DNA of 40,657 nt from DASWVC01 sp036401335. GTDB taxonomy: Bacteria > Verrucomicrobiota > Verrucomicrobiia > Chthoniobacterales > JAFAMB01. Below the pieces are notes generated by a model. The model was given only the letters and a program-made list of their open reading frames with translations, was not told the origin of the DNA and did not search any database. The DNA is taken from assembly GCA_036401335.1 (NCBI GenBank), contig DASWVC010000141.1, positions 1-40,657 of the forward strand, written 5' to 3'. Below are positions 1 to 8,160 of this stretch, piece by piece (the first letter of the stretch is position 1; the number at the start of each line of letters is the position of its first letter). A program made the translations under genes and the position numbers.

Positions 1-458
1 CCCTCCTTGGGGATGAAATTTCGTTCGCGCTTTACCGCGTCATAATCCGCCTTTCCCTGAGTCGTTCGGGGATCGCTTTGATCAGCAAACCCGTTATTTT
101 AGGACGATGTTTTTCAGGGAGGTGTAAGGTCGTTCTCCGCATTGGAGAAGGCGAGGGCACAAGGAGTCGCGCTCGCCTTAAGGAGAATGGGGAAGTGACC
201 AGCATGGACGCCTTCCAACAACACGCGCACCGCATCCCGCCGCGACTCCCCGCGTCACCGCGGCGGCTTCTTCGGTCTGGCAGGAGCGTTCGTAAAACGC
301 TTTTTCGGTTCGGGTCACCTTGCGGGGAAAGCGTTTGATGTGGAGTCCTGCCCCGCCAACGCCGCGAAGGGATGAAAAAGGGCACGGGATGCCCTGGGTT
401 CGCCGGCATGGGTGTTGCCTCCAGCTTTCTATTCTGAACAGGGTGACAGGCGCTCTGC
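1..458. other. Left-edge non-coding stretch
   Basis: No convincing gene is visible here. The open frames on both strands lack recognisable motifs, and those that run into the next gene are antisense to it. The stretch follows the stop codon of the minus-strand transglutaminase gene. One small hairpin with a T-run lies at 285-305 and is listed separately. I see no repeat or tRNA. Confidence 0.5.
285..306 (+). terminator. Possible weak rho-independent terminator
   Basis: AGCGTT (285-290) pairs with AACGCT (296-301) around a 5-base loop and runs straight into a T-rich stretch on the plus strand. It could end a plus-strand transcript entering from left of the window. The stem is only 6 bp, so this is a weak call. 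Confidence 0.3.
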
Positions 459-3284
459 CTAGCCAAAAAACGATTTTCCGATTCGTAGATCATGCGTGTA
501 AGCACCCGGGATCGCCGCTTCGCAGGGCGGTCCCGGTTCGAGCGTCTGGTCATTCGCCTCCGGCGCTTCGACAAACGCGTTGCCGTCGTAACGCCACGCG
601 TGCAGAATCCGGTTTTCGTCCCTGGTCGCAAGGGTGAGGGTAAGCGGTACCTGCACCGGGATTTCCGGGTGCAACGCCGGGTACAAGGCAGCCGCGCGGA
701 ACCGGAGGCCGCTGATCATTTCCCGTCCGTTCAGCTTCCGGAAAAGCAATTCACGGCCATCGATAAACACCGCTTCAGCCGAGAGCGCACTGGGGGGGGC
801 GAGAAACTCCCAGCGCTCCATCGAACCGTCGACAAACCGGCTGGTCGATCCCCCTAACACCGGCACCTCGGCCAACGGTGGCCAGGATTCCAGCGCGCGC
901 CGGACGGTGACTTGGCCAGCCGCGCAGAGCCGCGGAAATCGCCACGCCCAGATCTCCCGAAAGATTTCCGGATCAAAACCGAAGCCAAACTCAGCCAACT
1001 CGCTCAGCACCTGGGTGAGATCCTGCCACAAGAACGCCGGCAGCAGGTATTGGTCGTGCAGCCGATGCCCCCAGTCTTCCAAGGACGTTCGGCAGGGCCG
1101 GTGGTGCAGAAACGTCAATAGCGCGCGCCACAGCAGTGCAACCGTGCTCGACCACGCGGGCTTCGGCAACGTCTCCAGGGCTCGAAACTCAATGAGGCCG
1201 TATCCCCCCTGCGGCAGGTTCCAGAACTTGTCGAAACTGGCCTCGCTGCGGTGGGTGTTGCCGCCGAGGTCCGTTTGCAGGTGACGCAGTAACTCATGAA
1301 TCTCGGAGCGCCGGTCCCCCGGCTTAAGCGTTTCCAACTGCCGGCAGGCAAGCTCCAGGTCGAGGCAGGTTTTGCCGCTTTCATCCGGACGCGGCGCCTG
1401 CGACGCTGGGCCGACGTAATTTCCGGTGAAAAGGTAGGCCAGCGCCGGATGATGCTGCCAGTACCGCAGGATCGACGCGATCCATTCCGGGCGGGTAAAG
1501 AACGGGTTAGCCGCCAAAGTCGGGCCGCCGAAAAGTAAATGGCTGCCACCGCCGGTTCCGGCCGGCAAGCGCCCTTTCCGGACGGTGGTGAGACCTTTTT
1601 CGGCCGTGATTGCCTCCAGGCGTACCAACCAGTCGCGGTATTCGGTCCAAACCCGGCACGGCGGGAGGTTCAATTCCAGTACACCCGGATCCGCCGTGCA
1701 CCCCATGACCGCCCATCCTTCCGGAATCTCAGGTGGTACGTACCCCTGCCAACGGACCCGTCCCGGGCTGAGGGCGGCTGCCTTGAAGACCAGTTCTTTG
1801 AAGGGTCCCGCCAGCAACGGCGGTAAAAAAATTTCCAGGTGATCAGCAAAAACGTCCAGGACCAGAGCACGCCGGGGCGCACCTTCCGGCAGTTGGTTCA
1901 GGGGCAGCCGAAGGCCCGCCGGCCCTTCGGCCAGCGTGAGCACCAGTTCGGCTGCAGGCCACGGCTGGCTTGTCCACGCGCCGTCAACGTGGTCTAAAGG
2001 AAGGACCCAGGCTTCACGTTTTTCGTCCCGGGGATCGCTCGCGCGCTGCCACGAAGGCGCCACGCCCAAGGTTTCCGGCAGCAGGTCGCGAAGGTTGGCT
2101 GCACCTGCCCCCATGTCCTCCGGGGGAACCATCGGGACCTCGCAGGCCTCGTCCATCCGGATCACGTTCACCGCCCAGCGCGGATTCACTTCGCCGGGGT
2201 AAAGTTTGCCGGGAGTGTAAAACACCACCGACCCCGGCCACAACCGCTCGGCCACGGCGTCAGCGACCTGGTAAGCGTAACCAAGTTTGGTCGGTCCGAC
2301 GGCCGCGTACACCCATTCCGCGCCTTCGGGTTTATCCGGCACGAACGTCGGTTCGCCGCCCATCGTCAGTTCCAGCTCCGCCTCGGCCAGGGAAGCCTCG
2401 ACCCGGCCCGCGAGGACTTCCAGATCGGGTTCTACCCTCGGCTGAATGTCCAGGTGCGCTTCAAACTGCGCGGGGACCTTCTCCGATCCAAAGTAACTGC
2501 CTTCAATCGGCGCGATGTCCGCCATTCGTGCGCCGACCGCCGTCGCCACAAAACGGTGGTCGCAAAAGATGCCGTTGGTCGGATCCAGCCCGATCCAGCC
2601 AGCCCCGGGCAGGTAAACTTCCACCCAGGCGTGGAGCTCCCGATCCATCCGCCGTTCCTTGATCTCCACGTCGACCTGACAGAAAAAGCCGCTCACCAAG
2701 CGGACGGCAAGTCCCGTCTTCCGTAGCAGCACCGCGCAGAGCTGGGCGATGTCGCGGCATGCCCCCGACCGCAGTTCAAGCACCTCACGCGGCGTCCTGG
2801 CCTCGCCTTCGGGCCGGATTTCGTAGGCGATTTCTCTCTGCAGAAGCTGCACGACGTTCAACAGCACCTCCACCGTGTTGCGTTGACCGGTCAGCGCCCA
2901 GAGTTCCTCGGTCGGAGCTGCATCTTCCGGCCGGACCTCGCAGAACGGAGCGAGCACCTGAAGTTCAGCCTCCGTGTAGTCGAAAGGGAGGTTGACGGCG
3001 TGGTTGGCCACCAGAAAGTGAAATGGATTCTTGGGCGCGATCTCAATGTCGAGCTGCACGGTGATCTCCAGTCTCTCCCCGGCCTCGCCGAGAATGCATT
3101 GGGCGATCACATTGTCGAATAAGTCGCGGCGGTATTGCACGTCACCGGGCGGATTGACCTCGGTCTTCAGCCGGTGGGTGACGATCGCCTGGTCGGTGCG
3201 CGGGTAAAGCCGCACGGTTTGCGGTGAAAAGGTGACCGCTCGCTCGTAGCGGTACCGCATGACGTTCAGAATCCGGAAAAACAC
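459..3284 (-). CDS. Transglutaminase-like protein fused to DUF2126 (putative amidoligase)
   Basis: The protein has 941 residues. Residues about 1-290 form a bacterial transglutaminase-type papain-like domain: an N-terminal beta domain starting at the YRYERAV segment, then Cys176 in GACRDIAQL, His218 in ELHAWVEV and Asp234 in LDPTNG as the catalytic triad. From about residue 305 (ELTMGGEPTFVPD) to the end it matches DUF2126, which Pfam describes as a putative amidoligase. Such fusions usually travel with circularly permuted ATP-grasp and alpha-E proteins and are thought to make or trim peptide amide bonds; the true substrate is unknown. As I recall the family, members are often longer than 1,000 residues, so this is a shorter form. 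The start is GTG at 3284; ATG at 3260 is possible but would cut the first beta strand. A second transglutaminase lies 63 bases upstream on the same strand, so the two are probably co-transcribed. Confidence 0.88.
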   Translation of the reverse strand: MFFRILNVMRYRYERAVTFSPQTVRLYPRTDQAIVTHRLKTEVNPPGDVQYRRDLFDNVIAQCILGEAGERLEITVQLDIEIAPKNPFHFLVANHAVNLPFDYTEAELQVLAPFCEVRPEDAAPTEELWALTGQRNTVEVLLNVVQLLQREIAYEIRPEGEARTPREVLELRSGACRDIAQLCAVLLRKTGLAVRLVSGFFCQVDVEIKERRMDRELHAWVEVYLPGAGWIGLDPTNGIFCDHRFVATAVGARMADIAPIEGSYFGSEKVPAQFEAHLDIQPRVEPDLEVLAGRVEASLAEAELELTMGGEPTFVPDKPEGAEWVYAAVGPTKLGYAYQVADAVAERLWPGSVVFYTPGKLYPGEVNPRWAVNVIRMDEACEVPMVPPEDMGAGAANLRDLLPETLGVAPSWQRASDPRDEKREAWVLPLDHVDGAWTSQPWPAAELVLTLAEGPAGLRLPLNQLPEGAPRRALVLDVFADHLEIFLPPLLAGPFKELVFKAAALSPGRVRWQGYVPPEIPEGWAVMGCTADPGVLELNLPPCRVWTEYRDWLVRLEAITAEKGLTTVRKGRLPAGTGGGSHLLFGGPTLAANPFFTRPEWIASILRYWQHHPALAYLFTGNYVGPASQAPRPDESGKTCLDLELACRQLETLKPGDRRSEIHELLRHLQTDLGGNTHRSEASFDKFWNLPQGGYGLIEFRALETLPKPAWSSTVALLWRALLTFLHHRPCRTSLEDWGHRLHDQYLLPAFLWQDLTQVLSELAEFGFGFDPEIFREIWAWRFPRLCAAGQVTVRRALESWPPLAEVPVLGGSTSRFVDGSMERWEFLAPPSALSAEAVFIDGRELLFRKLNGREMISGLRFRAAALYPALHPEIPVQVPLTLTLATRDENRILHAWRYDGNAFVEAPEANDQTLEPGPPCEAAIPGAYTHDLRIGKSFFG

Positions 3285-3347
3285 GGGCCATTGAACAACA
3301 GGCCTCGCAATTGAACAACCACGAAGATCGTCGCGAACGCTTCGCCG

Positions 3348-4223
3348 TCAGCGTTTAAGCCGGCCGACTTTCACCTGCACCTTCAGCACCTGCCGTCCGG
3401 CACTCTTGAACGTGCCGCGCACCGGGGCTGCCTCTCGCGCATCCCGGCCGAAAGAAACCGCAATGTGCTGTTCGCCGCACCAACAATCGTTCGTGGGATC
3501 GAGTGCTACCCAGACGTGGCCGGGCACCAGCGCCTCCACCCACGCGTGGGTTGCCGCCGAACCGACCAGACGCCGCCGTCCGTTCGCGGCCGCACGGGGT
3601 GGTTCCGTCTCGATGTAGCCGCACACGTAACGCGCCGGCACTCCGGCCGTGCGTAGCACGCTAAGCATCGCGTGCGCAAAATCCTGGCAGACGCCGGTCT
3701 TCCGCTTCCACACCGTCGATAAGTCGGTCGAAAACTCCGTCGCACCTTGCCGGTACGTAAATTCCTCGTAAATGGCATGGTTAAGCGCCTGCAATCCCGG
3801 CCCGAGCGCGACGTTGCCCCAGAGGAACCGCTTGGCCCATTGCAGCGCCTCCCGCCCTATGGTGACCATTCCCGTCGGTTGCAGGTAATCGTACGTAAAC
3901 GGCAGCGTGGAGGAAAGGATCTGACGGACCTCTTGGACGGATTGTTCCAAGGCCTCCTTTGGCAGCGCCTGGGACAATACCTCCACAATCGCCTCGCTCT
4001 TGATCGTCAGGCGCGAATGGCGGTACGGAAAGGACACGACGTGGGTCGCATTTCCAAAATAATCCGTGTAACCGGACGCTTCCGTAATCGGGTTCAGGTG
4101 AACCACATGTTTTTCGACCCGCTGGCTTTCCCGCGTCGGCGGCGTCAGCCGCAACTCAAGGTGCGCCTCCGCGACCGGTGCAGTGTACCGGTAATCGGTG
4201 AGGTGGGTGACCCGGAAGCGCAT
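3348..4223 (-). CDS. Transglutaminase family protein
   Basis: The protein has 291 residues and no signal peptide. The N-terminal beta domain (MRFRVTHLTDYRY, residues 1-13) is the usual bacterial transglutaminase N-domain. The core has Cys179 in GVCQDFAHA, His226 in THAWVEA and Asp242 in LDPTND, a complete catalytic triad. Members act as cysteine proteases or amide transferases; the substrate cannot be read from the sequence. It is the first gene of a two-gene minus-strand unit with the transglutaminase-DUF2126 gene, and it diverges from the MBL-fold gene across about 200 bases. The companion ATP-grasp/alpha-E protein is encoded at 17575-20067 instead of next door. Confidence 0.9.
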   Translation of the reverse strand: MRFRVTHLTDYRYTAPVAEAHLELRLTPPTRESQRVEKHVVHLNPITEASGYTDYFGNATHVVSFPYRHSRLTIKSEAIVEVLSQALPKEALEQSVQEVRQILSSTLPFTYDYLQPTGMVTIGREALQWAKRFLWGNVALGPGLQALNHAIYEEFTYRQGATEFSTDLSTVWKRKTGVCQDFAHAMLSVLRTAGVPARYVCGYIETEPPRAAANGRRRLVGSAATHAWVEALVPGHVWVALDPTNDCWCGEQHIAVSFGRDAREAAPVRGTFKSAGRQVLKVQVKVGRLKR

Positions 4224-4421
4224 AGACGCACAAGGTAGAGGAGCGGCGCAAAGCGTCCAGGGCCTTTGTCGGAACTTTCACGCCGCCTTCGGCCTGCCCG
4301 CCATCCGCAGGGGGCAGCCGAAAGCGCTGCCTGCCGCGGGCCCGGGTCTTGGACCCCGGGTTGATCCGTGCAGAACCGCCGGCCCGGGCCGGGACGATGT
4401 CTTAAGGAACCTGTTGCGCTG

Positions 4422-5312
4422 ATGAAAGACCAAATTCCCCTTGACCCCTCTGCGCGCGCCGATATGGCACCGCAAACTGCCGATGGCCCCCGCGAAATTG
4501 CAGCCGACGTCGCCTACCAGCGCCTCGCCATGGTGAATGTCGCCTTCATCGGCCGTCCCGGGGCAGGCGACCGACGGTGGACCTTGATCGACGCCGGCGT
4601 CATGGGAACCACGGGCCTGATCGAACGTGCCGCGGAAGAGCGGTTTGGTCGGAACGCCCGCCCCGCTGCCATCGTTATGACCCACGGTCATTTCGACCAC
4701 ATCGGCGGTTTGAAAACGCTTGCCGAGAAATGGGACACGCCGATTTATGCGCACCGGCTGGAGCTGCCCTACCTTGACGGAAGTGCCGCCTACCCCCCTC
4801 CAGATGCTCTTACCGGCGGTGGCTTGATGCCGTTGTTGTCGCCGCTGTTCCCGCGTGGTCCCATCGATGTGAGCCAATGGCTGCACCCCTTGCCTGATGA
4901 CGGCTCCCTACCCTCGATGCCCGGTTGGCAATGGCTGCATACTCCGGGCCATGCCGCGGGACACATTTCCCTCTGGAGGGAATCGGACCGAACCCTCATC
5001 GCTGGCGATGCCTTCATCACCACCGGTCAGGAATCGGCGTACGCCGTGGCGGTCCAGAAACCAGAGATGCACGGGCCACCCATGTACTTTACGCCGGACT
5101 GGCCGTCGGCACGGGATTCGGTTCGGAAACTGGCTGCCCTCGAGCCGGAATTGGCCGTGACCGGTCACGGCCGGCCGATGCAAGGTGCGGGTTTTCGCGC
5201 TGCCCTGCACACGCTCGCACGCGACTTTGACGCGGTCGCGGTCCCCAAGCATGGCCGCTACGTCGGAAACCCCGCAACGGCTGCGGATGGATCTGCTTAC
5301 CATAAACCTTGA
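4422..5312 (+). CDS. MBL-fold metallo-hydrolase
   Basis: The protein has 296 residues from the ATG at 4422. An in-frame GTG at 4368 would add 18 residues of low-complexity sequence, but AAGGA at 4404-4408 lies upstream of the ATG, which I prefer. The metallo-beta-lactamase signature THGHFDHIGG gives His88, His90, Asp92 and His93 as metal ligands. It is followed by TPGHAAGHISLW, an IAGDAF aspartate and the late VTGHGRP histidine, so both zinc sites look intact. The family covers glyoxalase II-like, lactonase and other hydrolases, and the substrate is not predictable. There is no signal peptide. It converges with the FUSC gene, with 40 bases between the stop codons, and shows no clear functional link to its neighbours. 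Confidence 0.88.
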   Translation: MKDQIPLDPSARADMAPQTADGPREIAADVAYQRLAMVNVAFIGRPGAGDRRWTLIDAGVMGTTGLIERAAEERFGRNARPAAIVMTHGHFDHIGGLKTLAEKWDTPIYAHRLELPYLDGSAAYPPPDALTGGGLMPLLSPLFPRGPIDVSQWLHPLPDDGSLPSMPGWQWLHTPGHAAGHISLWRESDRTLIAGDAFITTGQESAYAVAVQKPEMHGPPMYFTPDWPSARDSVRKLAALEPELAVTGHGRPMQGAGFRAALHTLARDFDAVAVPKHGRYVGNPATAADGSAYHKP

Positions 5313-5352
5313 ATGCCGAAGAGAGGACTTCCTTCCGGGGTAGCCGCTCAGT

Positions 5353-7593
5353 TCAGGAAAACCGGTTGCTCTGCTCCAGGGATGGCAACAGGCGTGGGAC
5401 CACGGCGCGGGCGGCCAGCGCGAGCGTGGTCACGTTACTCAAGTGGTAAAAGAGCCACGCGCGGGTTTCCGCCGTGTTCTTGGCCGCCGGAAAGCCCTCC
5501 TGGTGCCGTGACGGGTCGGTGAGCGAAGTTTCTAAGCGCTCCCTGAGTTCCAGCAGGTCGGGCCATGGTTCCGGGTCTTTTCCCGATTGGAGGCTGCCCG
5601 CAAGGTCATCCAGGGCTTTGGCCAGGAGCTCCACCAGGTGCGTCAGGTCTCCCGGCGGCACGGTGACCGGTTCCCGTGCCGGGTAATCGGAAAGCGCCGC
5701 GAGGGCGTGCAGAACCTGCCGTGCCTGGTTCACCGCCGTCAGCGAAGCCTCCACGTCACCGCGTCGTTGCAGCGGTTCGCTCAGAAGGCGCTCCGCAGCC
5801 GTGGCCGCGTTCGAAACGGCCACCGCCGCATCCCGGCGATGCTCCGACATGGGCCGTTGCTCCTGGTCCCGGAGGAGGCTGCCGAAGGCACGCAGAAAAG
5901 CTGCCTCCGCACGGAAAGCGCCGGCGATCGCGACTGGCAAACGGCCGCGCTCCCAGATAGGGAAGAGCAGGTACCCGCTTGCCAATGCCAACAGGCTTCC
6001 GATCAGGGTGTGCAGGATGCGCAGGAAGCTGTCGACAATCGTGCCCGGGTGCGTGACGTCAAGCATCACCATGACCGTGGGGGTAAGGGCCATCGCAAAC
6101 AGGCCGTAATTGCGGTTGCGCAGTGTAAACGTGGCAAAAGCCAGTCCGGCGAGCCCGGCCACAAGCATCCACGGGTTCCGGAAGGCAAACAAAAGCAGTA
6201 CAGCCAGGAGTGCGCCGAGCACCGTGCCGGTGGTTCTCTGGACGCAACGCTGGAGCGTTCCCCCGAAGTTCGGCTTCAGCACCAGGACCACCGTGAGGGG
6301 AATCCAGTATCCCCTGGCCAGATGGAACGCGGAGGCCAGCAGGGCGGCCAGCGTGGTGGCGCTGGCGAGCCTCAGGGCATGGCGAAAACTGCTGGAGCGA
6401 AAAGAGAGGCTGTTGCGCAGTTCAGCCAGGGGATGGAACGTGCGGGGCCTTGGCCCGAACCTGGCCTCCGCGGGTGCCACCAACGTCGGCCGGCCGGACT
6501 TGAGTTCGGAGACAATCAGGGCGAGAACGATGGACTGCTGCACGAGGTGCTTTGTTGTCCGGCCCAACTCCTCGCGGTGGAAGCGGTTGGAAGGGGAAGT
6601 CACAGCCGCCAGGCGCTGTTCGACTGCTTCAAACCGGCTCTGCAGACCGGCTACATCCACTTTTCGCCCACGGGCTGCCACTGCGTCGGAGATCTCCCGG
6701 CCGAAGATCGCCAGGCATCCGGTGAGGTCCTCGAAACCTTTCCGGCTTTCGGTGAACCACGGTTCTTGCCCAACCAGATTCACAATTTGTCGAAGGGTGA
6801 CGAGCGTTCGTCCGAGGTCGTCGAGCTGTTCAATCAGGAGAAGCATTTGCATGCTCCGCGTCGTTGCTCCGGCCCGCCGCGCGCGGATGGCGCCCCAGAT
6901 ATCGCGAGAGCGCTCCAGGCTGCCCATCAGCCCGTCGTAGGCCATGGCAAACCGGAGGTTCGTGGCCGGATTCTTGACGGTCGCCGCGCCCACCCAGAAA
7001 GCGTCGGCCAGCTCCGCCAGCCTGCTTGCACCTGTGGATACCGCCTGGAAGAGGGGCGTGTAGGCGCGCAACGGCCATAGCGCCAGCGACAGCACCAGCG
7101 CCCAGCCGATGCCGAGCAGGCAAATCACCAGCCTGCTCCCGTACTCACCGGGAGAAATGAGCGCAACCGAGGTGATGACTATGGTTGAACTTACCAGTCC
7201 CGCCTGCGCAGCAGCGCTGCCGGCCACGCCAATGAGGGCTGCGGAGAATACCCAGACAAACGTTCCCACCAGGTAATTCGGAACGGACCAGGTCATCCAA
7301 ACGGCGAAAAGGTAAGCTGCAACCATCGTTGCGGCCGACCCGGTCATGCCAAGTGCCTTTTGGCGGTAGGCCCCGCCCAAGTCGCAGGACAAAATCCAGA
7401 GGACGGCAAAACCGGCCAGCACCCCCCAAGCCAGGTGGTTGGCCAGCAAACCGGCGGCAACCGGGGTGGCGATGCCAACGGCTCCCCGGAAACCTTCCGC
7501 CCAGGCCAGACCACTGACGTTTGGCTCTGAATGCAACGAAACAAACGTCCGCCACGCTCGGCGCCATTTTATCCGAAGGTTTGGTCGGGACAT
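5353..7593 (-). CDS. FUSC-family inner-membrane transporter (YccS/AaeB-like)
   Basis: The protein has 746 residues with the two-block layout of the fusaric-acid-resistance/aromatic-acid exporter family. A first cluster of hydrophobic helices (about residues 30-180) is followed by a cytoplasmic helical region (about 190-390), a second membrane cluster (about 405-545, including GYWIPLTVVLVLKPNFGGTL, the typical FUSC segment), and a soluble C-terminal helical tail. Family members export aromatic acids or similar amphipathic compounds, often with a membrane-fusion protein. No such partner gene is adjacent, so the substrate is open. It starts at the ATG at 7593 and is divergent from hypF across a 567-base gap that contains an AT-rich patch. 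Confidence 0.87.
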   Translation of the reverse strand: MSRPNLRIKWRRAWRTFVSLHSEPNVSGLAWAEGFRGAVGIATPVAAGLLANHLAWGVLAGFAVLWILSCDLGGAYRQKALGMTGSAATMVAAYLFAVWMTWSVPNYLVGTFVWVFSAALIGVAGSAAAQAGLVSSTIVITSVALISPGEYGSRLVICLLGIGWALVLSLALWPLRAYTPLFQAVSTGASRLAELADAFWVGAATVKNPATNLRFAMAYDGLMGSLERSRDIWGAIRARRAGATTRSMQMLLLIEQLDDLGRTLVTLRQIVNLVGQEPWFTESRKGFEDLTGCLAIFGREISDAVAARGRKVDVAGLQSRFEAVEQRLAAVTSPSNRFHREELGRTTKHLVQQSIVLALIVSELKSGRPTLVAPAEARFGPRPRTFHPLAELRNSLSFRSSSFRHALRLASATTLAALLASAFHLARGYWIPLTVVLVLKPNFGGTLQRCVQRTTGTVLGALLAVLLLFAFRNPWMLVAGLAGLAFATFTLRNRNYGLFAMALTPTVMVMLDVTHPGTIVDSFLRILHTLIGSLLALASGYLLFPIWERGRLPVAIAGAFRAEAAFLRAFGSLLRDQEQRPMSEHRRDAAVAVSNAATAAERLLSEPLQRRGDVEASLTAVNQARQVLHALAALSDYPAREPVTVPPGDLTHLVELLAKALDDLAGSLQSGKDPEPWPDLLELRERLETSLTDPSRHQEGFPAAKNTAETRAWLFYHLSNVTTLALAARAVVPRLLPSLEQSNRFS

Positions 7594-7749
7594 TAAAGGG
7601 GGGGAGTGGTTGAGGAAGGCGGGCAGGGGACCAGGGGGTGGCCTGCCCGGCGCCTTGCGGCGAGGCGTGCCTTAGCGCCTAAGGTCGGCGGGACCGTTTC
7701 GTCAAGCAGGGACCAGAACATCGCGGGATTCCCACCCCCATTTTTCGTA

Positions 7750-7819
7750 GAACAGTTGGCGACCCCGGGAACACGTTTCAACTCGATCCTTGTCGCACCT
7801 GACGTTCGAGGGCAACCCT
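7750..7819 (+). repeat. Imperfect direct repeat, copy 1
   Basis: This unit starts with GAACAGTTGGC (7750-7760), has GCACC in the middle (7795-7799) and ends with GGCAACCCT (7811-7819). The same three landmarks occur in the same order at 7873-7929. It may be a short dispersed intergenic element or a duplicated regulatory site. Confidence 0.4.
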
Positions 7820-7872
7820 TTCGTCCACCTGTCCCAATCCCTTTTATTATACTGAATATTAAAATTATACTT

Positions 7873-7929
7873 GAACAGTTGGCCACGCGCGTCGAGGTTG
7901 CACCATGCCGGGCGTTTCCGGGCAACCCT
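7873..7929 (+). repeat. Imperfect direct repeat, copy 2
   Basis: This unit carries GAACAGTTGGC (7873-7883), GCACC (7900-7904) and GGCAACCCT (7921-7929), in the same order as copy 1 but with shorter spacing between the first two blocks. The AT-rich patch lies between the two copies. Confidence 0.4.
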
Positions 7930-8160
7930 CGCCTGCGCTTCAGCACATGAAAGCCGTGGCCCGCGGCGCGAGCCGTTCCATAGCCGCGCGCCCCCCCGCG
8001 TCGAAGACGCGGCGTCATGTTGCACTCGGTTAACCAGAACAGGAGCATGCACCTTTGAACCCTTGCCCACGCCAGAGCCGCCCGCCGGTTGCCCGCCTTT
8101 TCGCTCGGATTCCACACGCCCGCTGCCGAACCAAGTCCCGTACCCAACCGGAGCGGCGCC

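Larger units (their letters stand above)
7594..8160. other. Divergent intergenic region FUSC/hypF
   Basis: This is a 567-base gap between divergent genes. It holds an AT-rich island at about 7848-7872 that could carry promoter elements, and an imperfect direct repeat (7750-7819 and 7873-7929), listed separately. Open frames across it show no recognisable protein features. A GC-rich section follows to the hypF start, where GGAG at 8150-8153 serves as ribosome binding site. Confidence 0.45.

Noticed and set aside
1970..2662. 230-residue open frame opposite the transglutaminase-DUF2126 gene
   Set aside because: It is Arg/Pro-rich with no motif, and antisense to a gene with a complete catalytic triad. 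This is a GC-rich shadow frame.
5587..7080. 497-residue open frame opposite the FUSC gene
   Set aside because: Low-complexity Arg/Gln/Gly composition, no start context and no domain; the opposite strand has clear membrane helices.
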